Assembly (NCBI GenBank): GCA_949130495.1
Contig: OX422214.1
Span: 254,762,187 to 254,826,186, forward strand
DNA length: 64,000 nt
Reading direction: 5' to 3'
DNA from: Sambucus nigra
Taxonomy: Eukaryota; Streptophyta; Magnoliopsida; Dipsacales; Adoxaceae
How positions within the stretch are numbered: the stretch's first letter is position 1; each line of letters begins with the position of its first letter. Positions 36,522 to 47,996 of the stretch are shown here, piece by piece. The notes under the pieces are model-generated. The model was not told the DNA's origin. It did no database searches and was given only the letters and a program-made list of their open reading frames with translations. A program made the position numbers and the translations under genes.

Positions 36522-38531
36522 TCATATCCTCAATGCAAAAATGACCGCTGCTAACTCCAGGTCGTGGGTGAGGTAATTCTTCTCATGCGGCTTAAGCTTG
36601 CGGGCGGCAAAAGCTATAGCCTTCTCCTCCTGCTGAAGTACTCCCCCAAGTCCCCGTAAAGAGGCATCGGTGCAAACCAGGTACTCCGCACCCGACTTCC
36701 ATAAAGCAAGGACTGGCGCTGAAGTAAGCTTGTCTTTCAGCTCATCGAAAGCCAACTGATAAGCGTCATCCCAAACATATGGTACCCCCTTGCGAGTCAG
36801 ATTGGTCAATGGACCCGCTATTTTGGAGAATCCCCGAATGAATCTCCTGTAGTATCCGACTAATCCCAAGAAACTACGCACTTCCGTCGGTGTCGTGGGC
36901 TGTCCCCATTCCCTCACCGCTGACACTTTACTCGGGTCAACTACTATCCCCTGATCAGAAACAACATGGCCCAAGAACTGTACTTCTCGTAACCATAATC
37001 CACACTTCTCATACTTAGCATACAACTGATGCTCTCGTAGAGTCTGAAGAACCTGCCTCAAGTGCTCGGCATGCTCCTCCTCGGAGTGTGAATATATCAA
37101 GATGTCATCTATGAAGACGATGACAAACTGATCCAAGAACTCTCTGAATACTCGGTTCATCAAGTCCATGAAAATGGATGGAGCATTTGTGAGTCCGAAC
37201 GGCATCACCCTAAACTCATAGGACCCATATCTGGTCAAGAAGGCAGTCTTTGAAACATCCTGATCTCTAATACGCAACTGATGGTACCCCGACCTCAGAT
37301 CTATCTTCGAAAAGAAAGTTGCTCCCCTCAACTGGTCGAACAGATTATCGATTCGAGGCAACGGATACTTATTCCGTATCGTGACCTTGTTCAGCTCCCG
37401 GTAGTCCACACACAATCTCAGTGAACCATCTCTCTTCTTCACAAACAAGACTGGAGCGCCCCAAGGTGAGGTACTCCTACGAATGAAACCCTGACCTAAC
37501 AGCTGCTCTATCTGATCTCGTAGCTCTCGCATCTCTGCCGGAGTCATACGGTATGGTGCGCGTGCTATAGGTCTCGTCTCTGGCAATAAATCTATGACAA
37601 AGTCTATCTCTCGACTGGGGGGTAGGCCTGGTATCTCCTGAAACACATCGAAATACTCCCTGACAACTGGGATCGAATCCAAGGGAATCACAACCTCCTT
37701 AGAGGTATCCTCCTCTATGTAATATAAATGAGCGGTCGAACCTCCCTCTGGGCGAGGCATCGCCACTACAAACATCTCTTGCCCCAGAATGGCAAAAACA
37801 ATGCTCCCACCGAAGCAATAAATCATGGCTCTATAAGCTGCGAGCCAATCCATACCAATAATCACATCATGCTCGTGCATGTCTAAGACTAACATGTTCG
37901 CAGGTAACACCAAACTACCAATCTCTACCCCCACTCCCCGGCATATAAAGAAAATAAGTGACCCACTCCCCAGTGGTGAGTCCACACACGTCACTATGCT
38001 CTCTGCTGTGGCTAACAACCCTAAGGCCTTCGCAAAATGCGTAGCTATAAAACAATGTGTTGCCCCCGTATCAAACAAAACTCGACCCATAGTACCATGG
38101 ATAGGAAACATACCCTTAATCGTGTGTGGTGCCTGTGGAGCTGCTGCCTGGTGGACGTTATAGTCACGTCCATACTGTAATTTCCCCTGCTGCACTGGAG
38201 CTGCTGGAACGGCTGGTAGGGCTGGCACCTGGGCTGGAGCTGGGAGGGCAGGTGGAAAAAGTGGTCTCTGTGGCTCATTACGGGCACCCTGCTGCTGTGG
38301 GGCCCTATCTCCCTCTGGATAATCCTGGCGCCTATGGCCATGCTTACCACACCCAAAACATCGGCCTCTGAAATTACCTCCCCTCTGTCCCTGCTGACCA
38401 AGGCTCTGCTGGCCGTTACCTCCCCGCCACTGGCCCTGTTGGCCCTGATTAGCACGCTGCTGGCCCTGCTGCTGTCCCTGCTGTCGGTGTTGGCCCTGTT
38501 GGCCCTGCTGATTAGGCTGGCCCTGCTGGCC
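36522..38531 (-). pseudogene. pol: Zinc knuckle, protease, reverse transcriptase and RNase H region
   Basis: The frame opens after the stop at 38532-38534 and ends at TGA 36522-36524, a Trp position in relatives. The zinc knuckle [14 protein letters not shown] has Tyr (TAT) where the last Cys of CX2CX4HX4C should be. Counting from the Met at 38228, the protease DTGA is at residues 53-56, the reverse transcriptase catalytic FIDD at 372-375 and the RNase H Asp (CTDAS) at 521. The Gln- and Gly-rich linker at about 38390-38530 separates gag from pol. Confidence 0.9.
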
Positions 38532-39434
38532 CTACCTATAGCCCCCATATCCCTGCCTAGAATCACCTGAACGGAATCGCTTAGCAGGGTCCCCCTGATG
38601 GGAACTCTGCTCATGCAGACAAGTCTGTCCATGAGATGGTGCCCCACTAGCACTATTACCCCCGGTCCTGCCCTACTGGCTGGACTCTCCTGCTCTCTTG
38701 CTTCCCTAAAGATGGAAGCGGTGATCCTGGCAATGTAGCAACGCGGTATTGAGTACATCAGTGAAAGTACTCAAAGATAGATTCCCAATAAGATGCTGAC
38801 GGATCCTCCAAGCTAACCCGTCCACAAACAACATAATCTTCTTGCCCTCAGTGGGTGCCTCATCTGGAACGATGGTGATAAGTCTCGTGAACTCCTCCTT
38901 ATACTCCGCTACGGCAAGACTCTCCTGCTTCAGATTCAGTAATCTCCGCCTCATCTCAGTCTGCACGGCGGGTGGAAAATACTTCCGATCAAACCGCTCC
39001 CAAAATGACTGAATAGGGATCGTGTCCCTCTCCTCCAATGTGGTAGTGGACTCCCACCACTGCAAAGCGGTTCCCACTAGCTTAAAGGAATCCAATAACT
39101 GCTTCTGCACGTCGGTGCACTCATACATACGGATATGCCGCTGGATGTCTTTCTTCCATTGGCTAACTGTGACAATATCGGAGCTACCAGAGAACTCAGG
39201 GGGATGCGCTTTCTGAAAAGCATCCCGAACCCTCTCCCATGCAGATGGAAGCTGTGCTGGTACTGGCGCCACTGCCTGAACCTGGGGTGGAGCCTGCTGA
39301 ACCACCGCTAGTGCGGTATTCACCGCCTGAGCAACAATGGCGGCTACTTCATTTGCATTCATTGTGCCTTGTGCCGGAACTGCTGGTTGCTCGGCCTGGG
39401 CACGCCTATCCTTTGGAGCACGTCTCGGAGGCAT
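38532..39434 (-). pseudogene. gag: gag capsid region, interrupted by stops
   Basis: The start is the ATG at 39434, directly after a TTTCAG acceptor-like tract. The capsid pattern is clear (HPPEFSG, VSQWKKDIQRHIRMYECT, ALQWWES, FDRKYFPP, VAEYKEEFTRL). Stops lie at 38706-38708, 38673-38675 and 38532-38534, all TAG and all in the same frame as pol. The first and third fit C to T changes in CAG. Confidence 0.9.
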
Positions 39435-39603
39435 CTGAAATGCGAAGAAGTTTAATAGTCTATAGTCATTATCAAATATCAAATAGCTGAACACATAAAC
39501 TTGAAAGCAAGAATACAACCATCCTATAATAGGGCTCTATAGCAATAACGTTAAGCTGAAAGCAAAATAAGCCGTACAGATCCTATGGACACTAGAACCT
39601 GAT

Positions 39604-39615
39604 GCTCTGATACCA
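39604..39615 (-). promoter_or_regulatory. Primer binding site of the chromovirus
   Basis: The minus strand reads TGGTATCAGAGC, two bases inside the 5' LTR end at 39618, matching initiator tRNA-Met. Confidence 0.92.
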
Positions 39616-39617
39616 CC

Positions 39618-42600
39618 TGTGACACCCCGCCTAATTAAATACCGGGCGATCACTCCTTTATTAAATTAAATCAAGGTGAACAGTTGGTCCATTCTTAGCA
39701 TCACTGTCGAAAAAATAAATTTTTCCAATTTAACACCCTAATTAATTAAGCTAAGTGTCAAAACCATTTTCATACATACTTTCCAAATTTTATTTAAAGA
39801 AAAATCATTTATTTTATTAACAACATTCAATAAGTAAGAATCACACCACATTAAATTCTGCAACATAATCCAATTAATTTAATACATTCGTTAATCGAAT
39901 GTCAACATACGAAATCTAAAGTCACACATCCAAACTGAATAAATCCCATAGTAACAATACTGGAAATAACTGAAATACAAATGTCCAATAACAACGGAAT
40001 AATGGAAAGAGCTACACATGCCCAACTAGATGAAAGTACTAAGAGTGGATCCGGATGAATGAAGTCGTCTAATCAAGAGACCTGCAACTCCTACCTAAGC
40101 TGCAGCGCATTCCTTCCAAGAGATCCTAAGCAAAACGCCCCTGTGGCTAGGCACCTGTAATACATACATATATATACAAGAGAGAGAGAAAAAGAAACGG
40201 GTCAGAGCCCGATAGTGTGTATGATTTAAAATTCATTTAGCAAGTATTTAAATTGATACAGGCCAATGCAACAACATATTAGTACGACACTCTCTTGAGA
40301 AATTCTCACCTCTCTTCTAATGTGCACACCTATCGCACTAACCTTCCCAACGGTTTATCCTATCATTTTATCACACTTAACCTTTACAACAATTTAGCTT
40401 ATCTCAAATTACTCATAAGATTTCAAAAATAAAAAATATCATTGTTTAAAAAGATACTTCCAATTAGTAGCACAACTCTCGTTTTAGCTTCATTAATTTA
40501 TAAAGTTTCCCAGTGTCATATTATACTTCTCAAACAAGTATTTTCGATTTATAGTCCAGAATTATTTCTCACTTACCATATCACAGCAACAGTTTAAATT
40601 TCCCAAATTTCAGATATATATATTAAGCAATCGTATAATATATACATTCTAACAGCACCAACATACAAACTATGGTGCAGGCATACTCTGCTATCCAATC
40701 CCCGTATCGCTCACACTAAGGGATATACAAGTTCGGAATCACTCTCGAACTGTATCAACATATATACACAAACAAGATTGAGGCGAAGCATAGATTCCAA
40801 GTCTCTAAGAGGTCAGTACATACCCTCACGTCTCTTAGGACCGTCTGAACTATCATTCCGATAGCCTGTACCAAGGATATCTATCATCTAGGGTACAAGT
40901 CAATATCCCCCATAAAGGTCCCATCGAGATAAGACTGTCCCAGCGCGGTAACCTCGGGGATAGCAAGTAGCGCGGGCATGGTTTTCACACGTACATAATA
41001 TATGCATACACAATCATATAAATATACACCTTGTTATCGTATCAGTATAGGTTTCTCTCATCACCCATAATTACAATATTTATCCTTAATTTTCCCATTA
41101 AGTATTTCGTATAAGGGTTCGTCTCTAACCTTAACTCGAAGGGCTTTTCCCATTTACTACGTGACACTCGTGGGCTCTAACTTCCCAAGTATAAAATTCA
41201 GTAAGTATTCTCTTAAGGTTCCACCGTAACTCTCTTACGCACCTCTCCTTTTAATACATAAATTCATCTACCTTTAAGTAATTATCCCAAAATGCAAATC
41301 CTCGTCTCACATTAAAAGTCCCCAATATTTATTCATATAACATACTGGTCTTCCTTATCTCCCAAAACATTCTATTAAGGATGTCCAAGAATTATTTCAA
41401 GATAAATTAAGTTTAACTCATTTAACAAGGGAAATAGGAGTCTGCCAGGAGGGGTCGATCGATCGAGGTTTGGGGCTCGATCGATCGAGCCTTCGATCGA
41501 TCGATGCTCTGGCTCGATCGATCGATCAAGCAGGTATTTTGATTTCTGCAGAATTGCAGTTACGGGTTCTACTATCTATCTTCATCCAAATCCATATTTT
41601 CCGATCCAAAACGTCTCAAAAATTCTACCACTAACATCCTAACATGATATGATACACATTCTACGTAAAGCATGTCAATTTACGTCACTAAACATGGATT
41701 AATCATACTGAAATTCATTTAAAACTCAAGAACCATAAAAATATCTAACTCATGATTCTTATCTGTTTTATCCCAGAATTTCTTTCTTATTTACACCAAA
41801 ATTTCGTGGATTATCTTTCTACATCACAAAAGACTTCCAGAATAAGGTTTAAGTCTTTACTACATGCAAATTCCTATCACAATTTGGGTTTTCTTCCATA
41901 TATTTCATCTCTAATCATTCCTAAACTAATATGGAAATTGCACCAATGAAATAAGCAAGATAAACACTTGCCTGGGATTTTCAGAAGTCTGGATTGCGGC
42001 TGATTTTGGTGTGGTTGCGTTCCCCTTCTCGCGATCTACGCGTTGGTGGTGGCGGCGGTGCAAACCGTTGAGTTTTGAGCCTTGGAATTGCTTGAGAGCT
42101 CTCTCCTCTCTTCTCCAATGGCCGTTCTAGGTTTTGGGTATTCTAACCCTAGGTGACAACCTCAATATCAGATATAGCCCCTCTAATTTTCGTGGGTTTA
42201 ATTACCCAAAAATGTGAAATGACCAAAATGCCCTCCCGGGTTACTAATTAGGCCTAAAAACGCCCCGAGACCCAAACTACACCCCCGGGTACACTTTTCT
42301 GACTATCTTGACCCTTCCTGACGCGTTGGCGCACTCAAAACAACCATACGGGCAACTTATAAAATATTCACTTTTTATTTATCAAAATTTAGTCCCGACG
42401 CGACACTAGCACGTCCCGACTTAAATTTCCGAAATTGTCATTTAACTCACTCATGACATTCAATATAACCAATATAATATATTACTTTGCTCATTAGTAA
42501 TATTCAACAAATTTCCCATAATTACTAACTCTCGTCACGTTAATAATTATAACATAATTAATTTCTGAATTTTTATTAAATAATTCACTCACATTAAATT

Positions 42601-42646
42601 TAATAAATCCCCAAATTAATATAGCATAAAAATACGGGGTATTACA
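39618..42646 (-). repeat. 5' LTR of the chromovirus
   Basis: It is 3029 bp and adjoins the primer site. The candidate splice donor AG|GCAAGT is at 41973-41966 on the minus strand. With the acceptor AG at 39436-39435 just before the gag ATG, this would define an intron of about 2.54 kb. Palindromes TCGATCGATCGA are centred at 41460.5 and 41482.5, with two more near 41498.5 and 41520. Confidence 0.93.
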
Positions 42647-44227
42647 ATTAATAAATATATATGTGTGTGATTGGTATACTTATATGATTTTCTTTTTACC
42701 GAGTCGGTGTGATGGTCCGACCACTGCTACCCAGGATGATGTGTAATTAATTCCTTGGAAGATGATAGCATTGAGAGACTGCATCCATTGAGTTATAGCT
42801 CTGAGGGATGGTTATTATACTTATATAATGTATGATATATAAGTATAGATATACTTGATGTGTATAGTATATTTTATATATATTTATATGAGATGTGAAA
42901 TATATATATACGAACATAATAAAGAATGGAATGCGAGAAAATTCTAGATGAGCTCGCCTTTAGTATATGGTTAGGTGGAACTTCAATATGTAGATGTTTC
43001 CTTGCAATAATTTTTTATTCAAGAGGACCTTATTGGTATAATCTAAAGTATGCATCATTTAATGTTGAGCTATGGATTTAGCTCATTGTTAGTAGCGCTA
43101 AGAACTTAGTGTTAATGCAATAGATGTTATAAAATGCAAGGATGTTGGTTTTGACGATAAGTCACCTAGTGTAGAGGAAACACTATAGAGTGAGAGCCAT
43201 TTGATGACTATATAATTCTATAGAGATATAAGTGCTACGGAGAAGCACTGAAATTATTCTCTCACCGCAAGTATGTGGGTGAGGTATAGTAAAGGAAATT
43301 GATTTGAGACTTATAGCCAGGCTTTGAATAGAAGGCAAATTGAGAGGAAATATGTTTTGGGTGTGATGTTCATAATGCTTTTGCAGAGAATAGGTGCCCT
43401 AATTATTTGGACTTTCCATTTGGACAAGATGGAAGGATTTTGTGGTAAAAGTACATTAGTAGGTTAACGAATAGAATTTAGAACATCCCGTTGGTGTCCC
43501 TTAGATCGTTATACATCGATGACCGACGAATCGAGGGAGTAGTGTATCGGGAAGGTTCCTTGTTTGGATTTCACTTTGCGAGATGTCCCATGCACGAAAC
43601 CGAGCAAATGTTGGAAGTCGAGAGAGGTCTTAGGCACTAGGGATATTGTTATAATAGTACTCATATTACGTGTATTAGAAACCCCTTAATCTTAGGACTA
43701 CCACGAAGTAAGGGCAATAAGACTATCAAAACTGATATAGGAAGACTATTATGAGTTAACCACAAGAAGATCGATGGGATAATCTTGAGAAGGGTCGAAT
43801 TTCCAAGTTTCGGGAGAATTAAATTTCAAAATTATTCTGGTTATGGGTACCCAGGTATTAGTACCAGGCCGACGAAATGAGGCCCATTATTTAGAAAGAG
43901 TGTTACGTATCAGACGTTTATAATAGTTGTGCAGATATGCACAACTTAAAAGGTGTATGGAAACCTTGGTAAGTTTATTTTATATACCGCCCGAAATAGA
44001 AGGGATGTAGTATATAAAGTTAGAGATTATGCTGCAGGGCAGTTATAAATGGATTGGATGGAATGTCGTAGGTAGTACGCAATGATCCAATTATATTTGT
44101 GTAATACGAGTTGGCACACTTTGGATAAGTGAAAAGACTGACGGGAATAGTCGAGCGCTAATGTAGTGTCCTTTTTAGGGAAATTAGATGTCCTGATGTA
44201 AATGAGTGAATACTTGGAGTAACGGAT
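42647..44227 (+). other. Continuation of the older plus-strand element after the chromovirus
   Basis: No protein is readable. A block containing AAGATGATAGCATTGAGA (about 42758) matches one in the LTR at about 46199, and a GGTTCC module occurs at about 43530-43630. From about 43700 the sequence resembles non-coding internal DNA of LARD-type elements. It ends where a new LTR starts at 44228. Confidence 0.5.
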
Positions 44228-44952
44228 TGTAACAACCCGAGGTCTTAGAATGACGATTTATTCATTTTTGGGAGAAATAAATATTAATTTAATTGGAGAA
44301 TAATTAAAGTGGCAATTGAGGACAAAATTTGAAGTTGTTAGGAAGTTGTTCGGATCACAATTCTGAGGGTGCCATTATTTTCGGAAGGGTCGAGAAAGTC
44401 GAAATGACTGTACTTGGGGTCTATTTCGGTTCCAATTTTTTTTAAGTTCGTTTGGCTCGAATTAATGTTACCGAGTCATTTAAAGTGTGTATTATCATTT
44501 AATGTTTTGTATCCTGGGAGACAAGGCTTAAAAGCCTACGGGAGATTAAATCTCCTTAGAAAGAAAGAGAGAAATAGAGAGAAGAAGAAAAATAGGAGAA
44601 AAGTGGGAGATTCCGGCCATTTCGCGATCTAGAGGCGGATTCAGACCCTACGAACCCGAGGCAAGTGATTAATCTTGCTAAATAATTGTTGTGTATCATT
44701 TATTTCATGATTTGTGGATTTAAATTCTGATTTTTGGGTTGAATATGTAAAACCTAAATTTTGGGCAAAATCTTAAATTTGTGGTGTATATATGGATTTA
44801 AGGTTATAAATTTATTGGGTTAACTTCTACAATTAGTTTTGATGATAATATTAGGTTTGGGTTGAAGAAAAATGGTTAGAAGATGATATATATATGAATT
44901 TTGGGATTTTTGGCTCTTAGAAAAAGTAGCCATTTTTGAGACCTCTGATAGG

Positions 44953-45153
44953 CCGAATCGATTCGGCCCCTTACCGAATCGATTCGGATAGTTGCAGTTT
45001 CCCAGGTCTGAGTTACTGAATCGATTCGGCCCCAACCCGAATCGATTCAGCCTGAGACAGAATCCCAGGTCTGATGACCCGAATCGATTCGCCTTGGAGG
45101 CCGAATCGATTCGCAGGGCCGAATCGGTTCGGATTTGGCCCGAATCGATTCGG
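44953..45153 (+). repeat. Paired palindrome array, CCGAATCGATTCGG type (LTR-C)
   Basis: Eight units are centred at 44959.5 and 44980.5, 45022.5 and 45043.5, 45085.5 and 45107.5, and 45125.5 and 45146.5. The four pairs have distances of 21, 21, 22 and 21 bp. The palindrome is the same as in the solo LTR at 25994, but the spacing within pairs is two to three bases longer. Confidence 0.9.
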
Positions 45154-46436
45154 AAACAGGGCATTTTGGGGGAATGTTTTCTAGGGAGAATTTCATTTCG
45201 TTTCGTTCGAGGTTATCATTTGGGAACCTCTATAGGGATCATATGAAGTATGTTTTGGAGACTTTTAGAGAGTTCCCCTTATAAGAAATTATTGGAGTCA
45301 TATTGACTGAATTTGAGGAATACTGATTAGAGAATATAGTATGTACTAAGTGGGGAAGCCCACTATTGCGGAGAATTCTATTTTGAGATGATTATTAAAG
45401 TTATATGAAAGAATGATAATGAACTTAGTAATGTTGGACTTTTGAATCAAATCCCAAATGGGATAACTTCAAAGGTTCATAAGATAAATTGAACCATATT
45501 ATGGATTGAGAATTATAAATGGTAATAAATGTGCATACGGTTATAGAAATATCCTTAACAATGATTAATTTGGGAGATGTCTCACATAAGGAGAAATGCT
45601 AATCGAGGTGCATTAGGATAGAGAATATCCTTAACATAAATAGAATTGAGAGACAATTCATAATCAGAAGTGATGCGAAAACTTCAAATGAGAAATAGTA
45701 TAGTGTATACAAAGTGGGGAAGATGTGTGAGAATTTTCGATTAGTATATCAAGAGAGAGAAATATACAAATAATGATATAATTTCATCTACGCCTAAGAG
45801 CGTACTACGTATATATAAACTATGTGATAGGTAGACCTTATATGATGGTATATCTTTATATGATGTGATAATGTATGTATATCTTATGTGAACGGTATAC
45901 ATATATATATAGTGAAGCATACCCCCTCCTTGCTATCATTGGGAAGTTGCGCGATGAGGGTGAGCATCCTGGCTTGAGGAGCAGGGTGTGGATATTCCCC
46001 AGGTCATAGTCGTCCATTTTTATTTACGTGATATACATTCTATTTTAGGGGTGAGAAGTCGAGGGTATGTGTCGTTATCACTAGCCGGTTAGGAACTATG
46101 ACCGCTTCCCGGACGTTGTAATTGTATCTTGACCACGAAGTAGGTGTCGTTTAGTCCTATCAGTAGTCCCTAGTATGCTATGTATGTCGGGCACTGGAAG
46201 ATGATAGCATTGAGATACCGCATCCTCGGGTTATAGCTCGTAGGGATGGTTATTATTATACTTGATATGATTATGTGATATCATACTTGTCTCGAGATTA
46301 GAGAGACATAAGAAGATTGTTTGAATCTCATTCCGGGAGATTATAACCGGACTTAAAATCCTGAAGAATATGATAAATGGAAATGAAGAGTAGTATTATA
46401 TAATTATTAGTATCTTGAACTCAATGACCAACATTG

Positions 46437-46870
46437 CCAAGGAGTAGTGTAACGGGCGGGGGGTTCCTTGTTTGGATTTCGCTTTGCGAGACGTCCGACG
46501 CATGAAACGCAGCGCAATGTGGGGAGTGAGGAGAAGTTAGTCCTTAGTGCTCATATTTATAGTTTTAGTATCTTGACGATCGACAGTGCCAAGGAGTAGT
46601 GTAACGGGGGAGTTCCTTATTAGGATTTCACTTTGCGAGACGTCCCACTCACGAAACGCCGCGCACTGTTGAGAATTGGGAGTAGTAAATTAATTAATTG
46701 GGTAATAAGAATTTAGGTTATATGCATCATGCATTGAGGGCATAATGAATCTCGAAAATCAATACTGCCAAGGAATAGTGTAACTGGGGGGTTCCTTGTT
46801 TGGATTTCGCTTTGCGAGACGTCCCACGCACGAAACGCAGTGCAGTTTTGAGATTTAAGAGAAGTTTAGT
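46437..46870 (+). repeat. Three tandem copies of the GGTTCC/GCGAGAC module
   Basis: Copies start at about 46437, 46583 and 46765. Each reads AGTAGTGTAAC, a G-run, GTTCCTT, GGATTTC.CTTTGCGAGAC, GTCC or GTCCC, then ACGAAACGC. Single copies occur in several other LTRs and two tandem copies in the LARD LTR at 59282-59550. The module can fold as a G-run/C-run stem around a TCGC-TTT-GCGA hairpin in most copies. Confidence 0.8.
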
Positions 46871-47818
46871 CCTTAGCACTTCGATGCTATTAACTCATCT
46901 ATTTTTATGCTTATTTATGTCATAACTAGAATATGAGAAATTCTAGTAAGAGAATGTTTATGTAAACCCTATATGTTATGTAAGTGAAGGAATAATTGAA
47001 GTCGTTAATGTTATCAATTGAAGGACACGTTTTAGATAGAATTTAGATGAGTATATAAATTGGGAATATTTTAGATTCCTTTGCCTTAGATAGATTGGGG
47101 AACATATTTGAATATCATGTGCATACTTTTAGTTGCGCGCTTTAGTTGAGAGGTGAGATGGACTTTATGGAGAGCGCGGCTTCACCTTAATCATGTCATA
47201 GTGCATTTATAATTATTATGCATTTTAATACACTTGCTATAAAAAATTTCACACCTCAGGCTTTGACCCGTTTATATTTTCTCTTCCCTGTATATATATT
47301 GTAATATTCTAGGTGTTCCTCCGCAAGGACGCCATTGTTGTTTATCCATCCTGTTTGGTTGTGGAGCTGTAGAAGTTGCGGAATGTTGCAGTATTTTCAT
47401 TTTAGAAGCTTCCTCTATTTCATGTATCTAGATTAGGATTCAGTTGTGTATCGGGTTTATACCCAAGTGTAGTAGTGTAATACTTTTATATTCTCTCTCT
47501 CTCAGTTGTTGTATTATCTGTGACCCGACAACATATTCGGGTATTTTATTTTGTACAGTTGTTGTACTTTTATATTAATCTCATTTATATTATTTGAGCA
47601 TGTGTGTGTCTCTTATCGAGTTATTTGTTGTATGGTTTGTTTTGATTTGTAAATAAAACGTTTTAAAAATTTTTGACACCCTCTTTTTGTAGTAATGGAT
47701 TGTCAGCCGTGTTTATTTTAGAATCGTCAGTTGATGCTGAGAATGATCCACTTGTGATTCCTAATTATTTTAGTATTGGGTTGGCCACCCGTTATTATTT
47801 TGAGAGGTTTGTCACAGA

Positions 47819-47830
47819 TGGTATCAGAGC
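47819..47830 (+). promoter_or_regulatory. Primer binding site of the LTR-C element
   Basis: TGGTATCAGAGC lies two bases after the LTR end and is followed by ATCAGGTTCTAG, as in the other elements. Confidence 0.9.
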
Positions 47831-47996
47831 ATCAGGTTCTAGTGTCTTTAGGACCTGTGTGGGTTTACTGCGGTCTTTCGTAAGCGTTCTTGATGTAGAG
47901 CCCTATTATTAGGACTGTTGTGTTCATACGTCCATATTTTCTTCTGTGATGAGAAAACATTGGAAAGGCGTTCTGATATAATTGTTCTTATTTCAG

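Larger units (their letters stand above)
31713..42646 (-). mobile_element. Complete Ty3/gypsy chromovirus, Tekay/Del type (10.9 kb)
   Basis: Two 3029-bp LTRs (31713-34741 and 39618-42646) enclose a minus-strand gag, protease, reverse transcriptase, RNase H, integrase and chromodomain series. Primer binding site and polypurine tract are in the expected places. The flanks are GTTAA (31708-31712) and ATTAA (42647-42651), consistent with a 5-bp target duplication carrying one change. Long LTRs plus a C-terminal chromodomain point to the Tekay/Del clade. The whole gag-pol is in one frame with six nonsense codons and no frameshift. It sits inside an older plus-strand element. Confidence 0.93.
44228..47816 (+). 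repeat. 5' LTR of a second gag-bearing element (LTR-C, 3589 bp)
   Basis: It runs from TGTAACAACCC to TTTGTCACA and is followed by a primer binding site. It has a purine-rich leader (about 44560-44600), AG|GCAAGT at 44659-44666, eight CCGAATCGATTCGG palindromes (44953-45153), a conserved block with GCTATCATTGGGAAGTT (about 45930) and three tandem GGTTCC modules. No matching 3' LTR is present, so the element is truncated. Confidence 0.85.

Noticed and set aside
38045..38758. 237-codon minus-strand frame overlapping gag and pol of the chromovirus
   Set aside because: It is a shadow in another frame over the Gln/Gly-rich linker. The zinc knuckle, protease and capsid all read in the main frame.
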